Source: Torreya grandis (lineage: Eukaryota; Streptophyta; Pinopsida; Cupressales; Taxaceae). From it: DNA of 64,000 nucleotides. Made by a program: the position numbers and the translations under genes. How positions within the stretch are numbered: the stretch's first letter is position 1; every line of letters starts with the position of its first letter. Location of the stretch: the NCBI GenBank assembly GCA_037957365.1, contig JARHVA010008411.1:62001-126000 (forward strand). The letters are read 5' to 3'. Positions 46,870-61,254 of the stretch are shown here, in pieces. The notes under the pieces were generated by a model. That model did not search any database and was not told the origin of the DNA. It saw only the letters and a program-made list of their open reading frames with translations.

Positions 46870-47720
46870 TATGAGATCCAAATACTTGAAAATACCACAC
46901 AATAGTATTTCATGTTAACTAATATACAAAATGAATCATAACTTTCAAGAAATTATGAGGTACATGGTTCTAAATGTGAGAATCACAATTAATAGCTTCA
47001 ACCCAAAATTTTAGACCAAGATAATGAACATGGATCATTAAAGTTTCCATATCCTTCAAGGTCCTATTATTCTATTTCATAAAATTATTCTATTGTGGTG
47101 TGTATGCAAAGGAATGTTAAAGATTGATCCATTCAAGTGTGTAGAATTTGTCAAGATGATGATTCACATATTATGAACCACTGTTTGTGCACATAATTTT
47201 AACAAGTTTCCTAGATTGATTTTTAAAATGAGCCTTGAAGTCTTCAAACAATTAAAAGACTTCACTATGTTGATGCAGTTAATAAACCCAAGTGTACCAA
47301 AAATATTCATTAATTAAGGTGAGGGCATAATGGGTTTTGATAAAAGATAAGGTGTGAAATGGACCCATAAGATTAATTTGAACCAACTCAAGGAATTGTG
47401 AATACCTATTAGATATACCTTTGTCAAAATTCTCATTTAGATGATTTCTCAATATATAACCTAAACATACTCCATTGTAAAAATGGATAAGATGGATTTG
47501 TGTAAACATATCCTTTGAGCTGAGCTATTAAAGGTAGTGGTAAGTGAGGTGTCCAAACTTCTCATTCTATAATTTAATCATTAAATCTATACGAGTAACA
47601 TAATATAATGTGTATGAGTCATAAAGTGTGATAATGTATATAACTAAGACCCATTATTGGTTTTTCCCATAACAAATAAGGCACATTTAAGATACCAAGT
47701 TTATACTAAATCTATGAAAA
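46870..47720 (-). pseudogene. Ty1/copia integrase with pre-integrase domain, degenerate
   Basis: An open stretch at 47509-47279 reads FTQIHLIHFYNGVCLGYILR then RYSQFLELVQINLMGPFH and ALTLINEYFWYTWVY, the copia GAG-pre-integrase motif followed by the start of the integrase core. The same frame continues FEDFKAHFKNQSRKLVKIMC, then TNSGS where the family has the catalytic DNGGE/DNG box, then TPQ-stop-NN with Lys in place of the catalytic Glu, then NNRTLKDMETLMIHV. Two catalytic acids are therefore lost as well as the frame. Upstream, 47720-47510 reads NFLYVPYLC and KFGHLTYHYL-like fragments. Confidence 0.85.
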
Positions 47721-48589
47721 ACTTGAATTTATTTCCATTCTTAAGATGAGTGATTTGGTAGACTAAAATAACGTCACTACATAAATAAGGAACATAGAGA
47801 AAATTATAAAACACACCTTCATTCATCTCAACCAATAATTTTACAACAAATTCCATTAGTGTATAACTTTTTGTGAGAATGTGAGGAAATGAACAATGTT
47901 ATAAAGAATAAAATTGTACCCTATCATAACCCATATGATGTGTAGTGCCATAGTCAAGTATCCATTGTTGTGAATATTTGTCTATTGTAATAAGTGCTTA
48001 TCTTTTATATTTATTTGATGTTGGATAAGTAGAAGGAGATAATTTCTTTGTATAGGATGATGGGAAAATGATGTGATTTTTTCTTGAAAAGATATTTTAA
48101 TTCATTAATTTGCTTCACATGAAATTGATGCTCATGATGACCAACATTATTGTAGTATGAAAAAATTGGTCACTCCTTTTGGAAATAAATTTTATTGGAA
48201 GAGGATTTAGATTTTTTTGGTGTAGGATGTGATGATTGTGTAAAATATTTTTGTGGATTGTGTATTATTTTATTTATCTTCTTAGACCCTTTTTATGTTG
48301 AATATGACCTACCACCAAGATTTATGACTTGGACAACTTGAAGAGTCCCATTATGATCAATTTATCCTATTCAAGAATTGATATTTCTAAAAAATGACTC
48401 TAAGGAAGGCATGATATAGGCATATTCCATAGTTAGTCGATGAGTATAGAAACTGAGAATAAATGATGCATATTAAGAAGGTAATTTTGTTAACACATTA
48501 AAGCCTAAATTTACATCCTTATTTATAATACCACATTCACTTAGTTATGCTCCATGCTCATTCATTAAATTCACCAAACACAAATTCAT
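47721..48589 (-). pseudogene. Ty1/copia gag end, zinc knuckle and protease relic
   Basis: Minus strand, in order: a gag part at about 48580-48400 (KLPS-stop-YASFILSF and RLTMEYAYIMPSLESFF), a nucleocapsid-like box SYYNNVGHHEHQFHVKQ near 48165-48110 with Cys positions lost, and the protease box QWILDYGTTHHMGYDRVQF near 47967-47930, where the family has WILDSGAT.HM. The catalytic Asp is kept. Only the C-terminal part of gag is present; it meets the LTR-like repeat at about 48590. Confidence 0.75.
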
Positions 48590-49511
48590 GCATAAGGTTA
48601 CCAATGAATTTCTTTGGTATTCCAGGTGATGGGTCGAGTCACCAAGAAAAAATCAATCAATGACTAAAAACCATCATTAATGATAACCAACAACTAAGAT
48701 ACCCATAACGAGAGGGGTTAGTCAAATTCCTAATAATGATTTTCAAGGCATCATGGTCTAAATTAACATCAATAAGGCTATGTCAATGTGATGAAAAACC
48801 AAATGAATAGGGAGGGTTGAGTAAGAGTGTGTAGAACATAGTCTATCACAAGGGTCCAACAAGCCCAAGAAAGAATAAAATTAAAACCAAAAACATAGGT
48901 CAAATCAACCCTTAAAATGATTGTCATAATGATGAAAAGTAAAGGTCAACTCATACATAATTAATAGAGACAACATACAAATGATCACACACTTAGTCAA
49001 AAACCAAAATTAAGTCCTGGACATCATCCAATTAAGTATAAAAATGGAAAACATAAATAAAAATAGTGACAACAAAAAAATATAAAACATAAACTGATGA
49101 CTTAAAATATCAATTTAAACCTTTTACATATCAAAATCTCATTTTATGTCTCATTTGATTTCTTTGATCATTTTTTTGACTATTAGATCATGCCATCGAC
49201 ACTAGATCACAAACTTGTCCTGGCAACCATCAAAGAAGAAATTAATAGTATTTGAATAATGAAATTAATATTGAATAATAATATAATTCAAAACTAAATT
49301 AAATATTAAATATAATAATTTAATTACACATAATCATCTAGTAAAATAATAAACATAATCATGACTAGTAACCACTATAATAGGATCACCTATCTGAATC
49401 CATCACATCTACAATAATTAGTCAAATTACTCACTATAATCTGGTAAATTTTTTTGTAATAATGTATTAAACATCTATAGAAAGGTATGAAAATTTGGGT
49501 TATAAAATCCT
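48590..49511 (-). repeat. LTR-like direct repeat, left copy
   Basis: Similar along its whole length and in the same orientation to 61255-62154. Shared anchors include CTAAGATACCCATAA and GAGAGGGGTTAGTCAAA, CCAACAAGCC and AAAATGGAAAACATAAAT. On the minus strand its start reads TTTTATAACCC, against TGTTATAACCC in the other copy. It directly precedes the copia gag on the minus strand, so it may be that element's 5' LTR; similarity of a few bases beyond the presumed end (TTTGGTGAAT) leaves the boundary uncertain. Confidence 0.7.
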
Positions 49512-52500
49512 TGCCCTCTTAGATAAGATCCATCCTAGTGACTTAATCAAATAACAATAAATATTATTACTTGATGAATGTTCACTAACTAAGTAGCATT
49601 TTTTTTCAACAATTTCTTATCTTCCAAGGAAGCAATGCTCAGCCTTACATTTTTAATATTTGAGTTACTTAAAGTAAGACAACCATGTCTTTTATTAGAC
49701 TCGGCTAAAAATAATGTATTTATAAATTTAGGTTTCATTTGTGTCACCAGGATTGGTAAAATAGGGTGAAGTAGGCATCCTATTTTAGCATAATATTCCA
49801 CAAGCATCTCAACCATTCCTCACGAGGCCATCTGTTACAATAGAAAAGTAATTAACCCCTTTACAAATAGGTTTACCATCTAAGCCTATCCTTACCTTAG
49901 TAGAATGCTTTGCCAAAACTATTATTTTAGAGATAATATTATTGAAATCAACCATTTCTAACTACTTGTATGGGCACATAATTTAAAACATTTTAGTAAT
50001 ATATCATTCCCATTGTGGTAGTTTAGACTTACCATATCCCACTTACCAAGAAGAGTGTTATTAACTCTTTCAAACATGGATTAAATCCATTAATTCATGT
50101 TAGGATAGGATTATTTTCCATGTTTATGCCTTTATTACCTTATTCTGGGTTAGTATTTTTACATATGAAAATTATTTTAGGATCATTATTCTCTTATGTG
50201 TCATCACACATAAACCTGAAGCTTAAGGTCAATCATTACCATAGCCCAATCAAACTAGATTGGTAACCTAAATTCCAAGTTATAAGTGGAATACTCCACT
50301 ATAAGTGTTATTCCACACACATAACCTTAAGGACATTCATTACAAAACTCCTTTAAAAAAAGTATTAATCCATGTTCTTATGGTTTCTTTTCCTCCAATA
50401 TCAACCATTCATGGATTAGTGCAATATCTTACACTAACCACATTGAACATCAAAGAATATATTATAGGAATCACATACAACCCCAAGGCTTACAACATGT
50501 TCTCCATTACTTTTTATCCCACATGATGGTTTAGGGATCCTAATCCCACCCTCTTTTTATCAGCCATATGTGGGATTTACTCCAACTTATATGAATCTTT
50601 CAAAGATTTAAGTGGGTACCTAGGATTTTATACTATTAGATCCAAATTTTACATCACTCTTTTCAAGACATTAGTATATATTTTAGCCATTCTCAATAAG
50701 AAAAAAATATTCATTCTAGAATGTTACCTTTAGGTAAAAACAACATTACCTTAATTATAGCATGTTTGTACTTACAACTAACATGTGATTGTGCTTCAAT
50801 AAGTTTAGCATTTCCATTACTACATAAAATTCCATCCTCATAACCAAATAATGCCTCCCAAAAAATTCTTATACTTTCAAATTACATCATGGTTGTAACC
50901 AACCAACAAAAATAACATATTTTCCAATATGAAAAATAACTACTTACCATAATAGCTAATTATTTAGTCACCAAGGCTTACCTTGACACCACCTAACATT
51001 CAATTATCCTTGAAATAACCTTGTCCAACCATGAGAGGATTAACATGTTGATATGTTTTGATCAACTTACTGCCATTCATCACAAGTGTGTTACATCTGT
51101 TAAAAAAATTATAGTCAATCTTTTCATCACTAAATTAGCTTAACACATTCAATTCATATAACAAAAATATTAACCATTGATATAGTTAATCACATTTTTA
51201 CTCTTTTAAAAGGAAAACCAACTAATATCCAAACTGTGTTCTAGCTAAACTAATTGGAAAACAAAAATTGTGGCATCATAATTTTGTCATGATATGTTGT
51301 ATTCCACCATCATTCTTTTGACTACAACATGACTTCCAACATTAGCAACATATTATTGCTAAGACATTTTACTCAGCGTAATACCACTCATTAAAGGAGT
51401 GTCATATCAGCTCAAATATTTTTCACTTAAGCCTTTTATCAAAATCCATCTGCTCAAAAAATTAGAATATCCAATCATAATAAGAAAATAACATTTCATT
51501 ACTATATTTAGCTCATTCTTTACCATTTTTAAGACATAATTATACAACACCGCAATGGGTTTTTAACTGGTCTAGGTTGATAGCATCAACCATGATGTCT
51601 TATTATTTATAGGAATGATGACAACAATCATGCCATCCTATGTTTTATTACTATATCATGGTTTCCAATGGTATGAAAATTTTATGCACATTTCAACTTG
51701 ACTCCTAGAATTAATTATTAATCACAACATGTATGAAAATAACAAAATAATAAGTATTGAAAACCCTAATAACCTACCAACATGTTTATTTAGGTTGTTA
51801 TAAAATGGGGACAACATAACATGCTTTAACATCCCTACTAAGATATTATCAAGTTATGCCCAACTAGCTACTGATAATTCTAGAAACAACAAGATCTAAC
51901 ATCTTTATAAATTTTGGGGATGGTTAACCAAACCCATCATCTAATACGACACGTTTTTTGTCTAGGGATATGAAGTTTAGTATCACTATTTTCCCAAAGG
52001 AAAAGTGTGTTCTAACAAGGCCCATTTTCTATACCCATGAATCTAGAATTTACCAGCAATGTTTACATATCATGCATTATATAACCTATGATTCTTATTT
52101 ATAAGAGATATCCTCAGCTTCTTGACTTACCAAGTGAGATAATTCCTTTAATCCTATTCATCCCTCTAAGATTAAGTCAAACCATCAGTCTTCCCTAGGT
52201 CATAATGCTCTAATCATTTGGTGATGATTTACTAATACAAGTCATTAATAGATACCAAACATCATTTCCTTTTTTCCAAGAGTAAAGTGGTTATCACTAG
52301 ACTTGTATTGGCTTGCCCATCCAAGTCAACAGTTAATAAGTGACACTTTCCTTGACATAATTGATTCAAGAATGGTAATCTAAACTAAGGATAGGGTGTA
52401 TATAAACTATTATTATGGAAATTAAAAATCCAACACCTCACCATTCACATTAAATGTTTTGTCATACATATTATTATACTTCTACATATGAAACAACCAT

Positions 52501-53690
52501 TGATTAGTAGTATTAAAATATTATTAACCCAAAATATTATTTTGTGGAAGATTTTCAAGATCCATGATGCTTGAGTTAACCATCAATAAAGGTATATCTT
52601 GGAGCACTTGTATGTTAGAAACACTCTTACGGATATACAATATGTGTTCCTACTTTTAGTCTTGCCTATAATGGTATTTCAAGTGGATAAGATCCATCAA
52701 GGACTTCTTTTTTCTTATAAGAGGGCTACCCTTGATTAAAATTTGATTAGGAACTACCTAGTTAATTTCATCATTATAAGTGGATAGTTCATTCTCATAA
52801 AAAATTGAGTTTTGGTCTAACTTAGCCTCTACTTATTCCACTTATAAGTTCATTACTATCTCAGTTATAGTCAACTTGGGAAGCACAAGATCTACCCATC
52901 TTTTTCATATCATAATTTCTCAGTTCCATTTTAGAGTAATAACCATTGATCTTATGCTAGATGAAATAAACCCAAAAAAATTTATGGATTTGCTTATCAT
53001 AGTGCAAACGACATGGCATGTGGGATCACCACACTAATTAGTGATGCAAATAAATTAACTTGATCATGTATAAACTTACAAGAACCAAAATGCAAACGAT
53101 AAAATATTAATCCATGGTTCTTAAGTGATTTGCTAGTGTATTTGTTTACACATATATCAATGGCCATGGACATTGTGAGACCAAATAAAAATGGACATCA
53201 TGGATAACAATGATAACATTAACTAATGCCAATTATCATGCTCATAATAACCTAAGGTAGAGTTATTCATTCAATAAAATCATTCTTTATTACTAACTAT
53301 ATTTAATCATAATAATAAAACAAGGAAATGTTTATTTGACAATGTTTCCAACATCATAAACATTACCATGTTAATACTACTTATCAACCAAGTAAAATAA
53401 TATAGTAACAAATGATTTGATGTAAGGAGTAATGGGAATACTTTAGGTAGAACTACTGATCAAGGAGTCATGGCCATCCTTGAATTAGGGATCCTTGTAC
53501 CACTTATCTCCATACTAAATAATGATTACATATGTAACTTGACACTCAACTGGAAACAAGAAACCATCAACATTAACATTTGCCTTTACTTAGCCACTAA
53601 CTTTCCTACATGATATGTGTCCAACTATGTGCTCAATTATAAATTATAACTAGTTATCCTATTAATTAGGGTCTTTTCAAGTTTTAAGAT
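49512..53690. other. No recognisable gene
   Basis: AT-rich with frequent stops. Short minus-strand stretches at 49955-49800 (MVDFNNIISKIIVLAKHST) and near 50500-50330 (VIPIIYSLMFNVV) read somewhat like protein but show no family signature. Possibly the interior of an old element bounded by the 48.6 and 61.3 kb repeats. Confidence 0.4.
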
Positions 53691-53890
53691 TGTCAAACTA
53701 GTGACATAAAATTTTGGAAATATTGTCATTGATGTCAAAGGTCTAGCATTGGTGATAAAGGCCCCATAGCATTTAATGACATTTTTAATATTCATATATT
53801 TTATAATGTGTGTTTATATTTATTTAATATTAGTGAATATATTTTTGGTTGCATAAAATTCAAAAGAGGGCCCATGGAGAAGTCATGGGG

Positions 53891-54100
53891 TAAAGACAAA
53901 AGAGGAATGGGATGCATTTTCCCATGAAGAGTCATCTTGAGGAATTATAAGTGTCACCAAGTAAAGACAAAAGAGGGTATGGTGCATTTTTCCATGAAGA
54001 GTCACCTTAAGGAATTTTAAATGTCACTAAGATAAAGACAAAATAGGAAAGGATGCATTTACTTATGAAGGGTCACCATGTGAATTTTCAAATGAAAGGA
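53891..54100 (+). repeat. 71-bp tandem repeat, three copies
   Basis: Units at 53891-53961, 53962-54032 and 54033 to about 54100 (last one incomplete), each starting TAAAGACAAAA and containing GATGCATTT or GGTGCATTT, ATGAAGAGTCA and GGAATT. They lie upstream of the LTR TATA box. Confidence 0.9.
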
Positions 54101-54185
54101 TATGAAGGGTCATGTAAGTTTGGTGCCATTTTTAATTAGAATTGAAGGGTCACAAATGGTGAATACCAAAGGTCTTTTGAAAATC

Positions 54186-54193
54186 TATAAATA
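54186..54193 (+). promoter_or_regulatory. TATA box of the probable copia LTR
   Basis: TATAAATA followed by AAGGCTTGAGAAGCC, in a position typical for a copia LTR promoter. Confidence 0.55.
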
Positions 54194-54553
54194 AAGGCTT
54201 GAGAAGCCATTTGTAATATGAAAGAGAGTGAAAGGTTTTATTATTGTTTTATATAAGAAAAGAGGAGAGAAAAGTAAGAGATATTGTAGAGTTCTATCAT
54301 TTGTTGAGTAAGGAACATTGAGAGATAGTTGTGTTTTATACACAAGAGGGGTTGTTGCTCCTATGGGTTGATGCTCAAAAATCTTTGAAATGGGTTGGTG
54401 CTCATAAATAGTTTTTGTGTTGGTGCTCGACAAAGGGGTTGGTGTTCCTACAAGTTAGTGCCTTCAAAATTTATAATTTGAGTTGGTGGTCATTCATATA
54501 ATTGATATTTTTCTCCATGGTTTTTCACACTTCAGGTGTCCACGTAAAAATAT

Positions 54554-54555
<2 letters not shown>

Positions 54556-54617
<62 letters not shown>
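54556..54617 (+). repeat. (CT)n microsatellite inside the probable copia LTR
   Basis: About 31 pure CT units, roughly 370 bases downstream of the TATA box, so in the transcribed part if the LTR were active. Confidence 0.97.
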
Positions 54618-54620
<3 letters not shown>

Positions 54621-54745
54621 TGGTGCATATTATTGTTTAAGTTTTATTGCATATATTGAATGTGTGATTAAGTGGTTAAAGAAAAGAAATCAAATTAAGT
54701 AAAATATATATATAATATACTGATTCACCCCTGCTCTTAGTATAT

Positions 54746-56291
54746 TTTGTGCTTAATATAAATTTCAATATTAGAATTTAACATGATCACTTAATCTACT
54801 AAACATGTCATAATCCATTATTTAAACCAAAATGAATATAATATGTATTTAACCCACTAAGAAGGTGTTAACTACCAAGATTATAATTAAGGTCTTTGGC
54901 TTAATATCCTTGCAACATACTACATTTATGACATGAGTTTAAGACTTATAAATGAATTAAATATTAATTGATGACCTCATACTTAACATATTTAGTTTCA
55001 AAAACATGCTAACTCCACAACATGATCAATTATGGACTTATTTTCATTTGTAACTAGATATCATGTTGAATGTCATTTACGCATGGTCTCAAGGTCAATA
55101 TTGGAGAATTGATTTTAATAATTTGATCAATAAGAGTAATCTCAACTAAGTTAAATTCTTCCATCCCAATAAAATAATGTTAAGAAATGAAAGATGATTT
55201 CTAACAATAACCCAAGAGCTTAATAGATAATAAGTATGTAACTAATTAGCTTTCATGGTGAATTTATACTAATCAACACCTAGTTTTAATAATAATTTGA
55301 TGAAATACAAAGAATGTGGCATATACATTATTCATCAATACAAAATACATCTAGTAGGAAACATACCCAATGTTATGAAATTTTAGCTATATAATCTAAG
55401 CATAGGACTTATGTCTTAGAATCCATTTCCACTCACTTAAAAAATACTAATCAGTCAACATTTTAAGAACAAATTCTTATTTTTCATACACCTACATTAT
55501 TAATATAATCATACATAAGAAGGGAACTTAACATTTCTCTATTACTCAAAATAAATATTAATTACATTACTTAGTTCATAATATTAACACACATAGTAGC
55601 AACCATATCATGCTTCACATAGTATAAGACATTCAATAAACATTATTGAGTCATCCAAAAATTTTACAAGATCATTTTAGTTTATATAAGAAATGACATT
55701 AATTAATTTTAGCTTCTTCAATCAAGTCACATAACCAATAACTAACTATATATCGATTTATTACTTAGTCAATGATAATGAAGACAAAAGATTAAAAAGG
55801 TATAAATATATTACACTGGTAATATCATACTTTCTTTCATAGGTCCACAATAAATGGGACAGCTTATAGAACACAGTCAATTATAACATAAATAATCACA
55901 CATTGTATTAACAATATGTTTTCTCTTACTCAACACAAAAATTTAACTTGCATAATTCATAATTTTATGAATACCAGTTAAGATACTTTGTGTCTTGCAT
56001 GACTAACTATATCCATTCATTACCTTATGTAATAAAATGTGGTCATCAACCAATTTCTAATTTAAAGTGAAACAATGGTCATGAATTATCATAAACAAAT
56101 GTCATTGAGGGAGAGACAAATTCATCCTAATCAACCTTTTCCAAATTATTTAACAATAAAGGTACAAAATTAGCAAAAACATGATATTATTAACAATGAA
56201 ATAAATCTAAACCCATCCTCTATATTAATTCATGTAATTGATTTCACCTAGATTAGAAAAAAGAGAATATCGATGGAGGGAATCATTAATA
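54746..56291. other. No recognisable gene; AT-rich sequence
   Basis: Both strands lack family motifs or long frames. Confidence 0.5.
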
Positions 56292-56508
<217 letters not shown>

Positions 56509-56888
56509 TCTAAATAATAACCAGGACCCTACTAATAAAATTAAAAATAATAAAATACATTATTACACTTATACCAATGCATCTGATTTATAACAAATCA
56601 TGTAATCAAAACTTAACTCATGGATAGATAGACACTTCCATGAAATAAGATATGCATTGAGATCATTTAATCATAATAATTAAGCCGCTATGAGTTTCCT
56701 TTATTCCTATGATGATATTAGGTTACAATCATGACTAAAATACTCTAAATGGATCATAATATAATTCTTATGCATGTTAAAGAAACTATAATGTATTATC
56801 ATTTCTATCATGGAATGAATTACATATTATTATTACTACAACAAATTCCATGTGAGGTATCGAAATTAGGATATACATCAATATTTAC

Positions 56889-56890
<2 letters not shown>

Positions 56891-56919
<29 letters not shown>
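56891..56919 (+). repeat. (TA)n microsatellite
   Basis: About 14 TA units. Confidence 0.95.
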
Positions 56920-56923
<4 letters not shown>

Positions 56924-59900
56924 GAATCAAGTGTATAATACATTTTTATAATTAATGCTAAAGAATAACATCCAACAATAAGATATACAATAGTAGTTAT
57001 ATTTCCATCATAAAGATCATACAAGGAGGAGATGAGACATATGAACAATGATGAAGCAAACCCCTCAACATTAGTCCAATGAGCCCATCCATATAGTGGC
57101 AGTAAATACCCCATCCATTAGTTGGATGGTAAAATTCAACAACTAATATCAAGAGATATTATGAGCTCAAAATATAGATACTAAGCTGCTAGTATGATTC
57201 ATATAGTAGTCGAAGAAATAAAACAAATATCCACTAACTCAACAAGACTCAATAGCATAAGACAATCACCAAAGTTCTCATGTGGAGAAAGTAACATGCA
57301 TTAATTGATAGAATAATAATTTGAGAAACACAAAAGGCATTGGTTTTAAAATAATGGAACAAAATTTTATATCAAATCAAGACCCATCAAGTTCATGATG
57401 GCCTTCCTTGGAAGATTGCCCAAGCATGTAACTCGACCGAGTTTTCCCAACTATTCTACATGAATCAAATAAAAAAAACAACCAATGACCAATTAAATTT
57501 CCATTCCTTTCCTCTTACAAACCTATATCAGGGATGATGAAAATATCTCATCTACTCTCTACTCCTATAACTCTAATACCTTCAATCTTCAATTCTTGCA
57601 ACCAATCTTCTCTATCTTCTTTTAGTTATGAACTTATCACTTGGTTTGACATCATTTTATTGTATGATACTATTAATTATGAATTATTTTATTATATATA
57701 ACTAACTTAAGAACATTTTTTATCCTCACACATTCACCATACATCTCATTCCATTCATTCCCCTCTCTCCCTTTTATGCAATCTCACACTAGCCTTCACT
57801 AGGTTATAAGATTCTCAAAATCCAAAACACATCAAGACCTCTTCCTTACTTTTTGAATACATATTCATGCATTCCATAGGATTCCTTAGACACATATAGC
57901 TTATTAAAGTTCAATTATAATACTCATCCTTTTATTAAGTCCCCTTATGCAACTTTACTCACTTTTACACTATCCTTGTAGCCTTTCTTTTAGATTATTC
58001 AGTCAGTATGAATAGGTACATATGGGTATGTAAAATACAATGTAATTTATGGACACCCTCTATCCCCTCTTATCTTGACTCCAAATTTAATTTTATAATT
58101 CACTTGCCTTCAATAATTTTTAACTCCTTCATCTTTTAATTACCCCCTGAGTAGGCCTAATTACCCCTATTTTGATCTCAGTCCTAATATACCATAATTA
58201 GACACTAAATAAAAGTTTGAAACCTATAAAATATATTATTTAACATCAAAATTAAAACAATAACAAGTTTTTGCTGAGTTTGACTAGTGTAATCTCTCAT
58301 AGTTTCAATTTTCATTCTCAAACCCTAGTTTTAGGACTATGACTATCCTAATTAGGCTGAGACACTAAAAAATAAAACATATTAGATTTAATACATATTA
58401 AAAATATTTAAATACATTAAATAGTTATATATTTACCCTTATCAACTTTTCCAAACACTAAATTATCTCCACCAACCACTATACTCCTCTAACCTTCACT
58501 TTGATAGAATGCTGGCTTCTTGGCAAGGTTTTCAACAAGGTTACAATCCTTGCAACAATTTTTTATCCCTCTTTACTCCAAAACAAAATTAATACCTCAT
58601 CCATTCATTCATACATATACTCTACCAACTTCCTTATCAATTTTGTCTCATTTTATTAACTAAATCTAGAGATATACCATATTTTGCATTAACTAGGTTT
58701 TCAACCCTGCATACAGGCCAAGGGATATAAAGAAATAATCATTTGATTATTTAAATATTTAAAGACTTTTTTCACCCTCCTAATTTATACTCAACATAAC
58801 ACAATTCCTTATAAGTGCTTAACTCTTAACTAAACATCACAATATACACACTTCACTTTTATTGCCTAGATTGTATTACAACACACAAAAAACTGTGACT
58901 ATAAGTTTCCAAATGACCTACAAGGTCATAGATGATAAATAAAAACCTAAATATGGCTAGATAAAACTCCATATATCTCTCTTACCTTGTTTTTTCTATA
59001 TATATTTTTCATGATTGTTGAATCTTCCCTCTTTTTAAATGTCTCTTCACCAATCTTAACATAAACATGAAACACTTTTGCAAAGTAACCTTTGTAAAAA
59101 TCTTAAGATTTTGTCAAACCATTATGAATCATACAAGAAACATGTTACATATTAATAATAAGGAATTTATCCCATAAAATACTTAATATTTATTGATTTA
59201 AAAGAGATATTTACATCATATAGTCCATTTCACATTCTTGTCCTTCATGAACAAGATTACAACTTCGAAATTATATTCATTTTTATGTTACCTACTTGAA
59301 ATTCTACTTCATAACCTCCTTATACTAACCTATATACATGTAATGACTCATGAACATGTATATTTATTTTTATGTTCTTCAAAACACATAACTATTAACT
59401 TCCTTCCTCCTGGCCACCTCCACAAATGAAGCGACAATTACATTCTTTCTTGATTTCTAAAGTACATTACATTTGTACATTGATACATCCACACACCTAA
59501 CCAGGACCTCCTATAACCTTAAAAATCCATTACAAACATTTTAACTTCACCAAAAACCTTTGAAAACTAATGACATAATTCAAATTTTCAAAATTCCCAT
59601 TTTGGTAGGAAAATATCAAAGGGCTACTTAAAGACACCTATAGACTCTTCTAAAGACTCAAATGCCTTTTAAATATGCTGAGACCAAATACACTTTCATA
59701 AAACCTAAATAATTCACTCACTAATAGATAAACAATGTTTTTATTTTTGTTCTTACATCAATGGGATAAACCAAAATAACAAAATCAAACCAAAAGGAGT
59801 AGAGTTCAGCTCAACTTTACATATCAAGAAAAAGAGAATCATAGTCTAGATATTCTAATGACCATATTCAACCAGCATAATTTTTTTTATAACAATAAGG

Positions 59901-60079
59901 GATCAAATTAAATCTTTTCCAATGTTAATGTATAACCAACATTAACCTAATGCCCCAAGAAACAAATATAGACTTAAAGGCCTCCACACCAAGTAAACAA
60001 ATAACTATTCATCCATTAAATTATGCCCCTCAAAAATCAACCTAGCTAGAATTAAAACCATTCTACCATAAAATTATAA

Positions 60080-60081
<2 letters not shown>

Positions 60082-60139
<58 letters not shown>
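60082..60139 (+). repeat. (TA)n microsatellite
   Basis: About 29 TA units. Confidence 0.95.
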
Positions 60140-60144
<5 letters not shown>

Positions 60145-60265
60145 ATTAGCTTTTCATAAAATGAGTCAAGAATCAAATCTAACCATCTTATAATAAAATA
60201 TGAGTTATACCAACCATGCCAAGCACCCAACACAAAAATTCCCAAATGAATGCATATAATGCCAA

Positions 60266-61212
60266 TCAAAAAATTGAAGGGAAATATAGATTTTTGATGA
60301 ATAATAACCAAGAAAATTGATTTACGGGTTCATCATAATTTTTTTTGAATTCATAATGAACCCATAATATCGTAGTTAAAGACAACATTAGGATAAAATG
60401 AAATGGGTTTTTAAAATTTCTACCATGTAAGTACCTACATATATGAACCAATAAAATAGAGATGACAATTTTAAAACTTGCATTGCCCTTATTAGGGTTG
60501 AAATAAATATCCACAAATTCCCAATTCAATGATAATTTAAATGAATCCCATACATTAATAACATTATCAAGAAACCAATAATACACATATAGTAGTTCTA
60601 ATGAAGTCAACCATTTATTACATGTAAGAACACCCAATTGACACAAGGAAAAAGAACAATGAAAATTATGCTTAAAAACCTAACAATATGTATGCAATAA
60701 TTTTAAAAATGAACCAACATTTAAGGAAACAATTATCCCAAAGTCAACCTCAAGGAAACCCCTAATATTCATTTAAAACCCACAAAATTATTATAACATA
60801 GAATGCACAACATAAAATATGTCTTCATGATAGTTAAATAAAATATGAAGTAAAATCAATTTATATGGCCCTATATTTCCATCACCATGTCTCACAACTT
60901 CATGATAGACATATCAGGTCTTTATAAAAACCCCATAAACTCAAAAATAATATAAAAACCCCTAAACTCTTTGCATACCCCAAAAGTGGAAAAATAAACA
61001 CTTACATGAGAACTTTGTAGACTACCCTGGTGGAAGGTAAGTGGTTCCTCTTTATTCTTATCTATCTTTCTCATTCTTAGGATAGGAACAAGCCACCCAC
61101 CTAACTTCTCCCATTCATGGTCTACCTTCTTCCCATACTTATCACAAATCCCTCCAAGAATGTTTTCTATCCAAAAAAATGTCCTCTCTAACATTACCTT
61201 CAAAATTTTCAA
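60266..61212 (-). other. Two unrecognised minus-strand frames
   Basis: Frames at 61212-60922 (96 codons, with WEKLGGWLVPILRMRKIDKN) and 60646-60266 (126 codons, rich in Leu, Tyr, Phe and Asn) directly follow the right LTR-like repeat on the minus strand. The first has a mixed, protein-like composition; the second looks like chance in AT-rich DNA. Neither has a motif I can name. If the repeat at 61255 is a 5' LTR, they would occupy the start of that element's interior. Confidence 0.3.
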
Positions 61213-61254
61213 TAATCTAGATAGCCTCCATCTATGGTTTAGGTTGATTCACCA

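Larger units (their letters stand above)
53691..54745 (+). mobile_element. Probable solo Ty1/copia (SIRE/Maximus-like) LTR
   Basis: It starts TGTCAAACTAGTGACATAAA and contains GTCATTGATGTCAAAGG about 35 bases in, a phrase I associate with SIRE-like copia LTRs. A TATA box TATAAATA lies at 54186-54193. Near the end is GATTCACCCCTGCTCTTAGT at about 54720, resembling the TTCACCCCCCCTCTCAG box common near the ends of such LTRs. No gag or pol follows on either side, so it looks like a solo LTR. The exact right end and target duplication are not determined. The family assignment is from memory. Confidence 0.6.
56507..60265. other. No recognisable gene; AT-rich with TA microsatellites
   Basis: It contains (TA)n tracts listed separately. 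A plus-strand patch at 57380-57450 is less AT-rich and contains CG dinucleotides (CTCGACCGAG). I see no family-like frame. Confidence 0.45.

Noticed and set aside
49589..50526. Short frames at 49816-49589 (minus) and 50305-50526 (plus) as exons of a host gene
   Set aside because: There is no splice-consistent continuation, no family motif and the base composition matches the surrounding AT-rich DNA.
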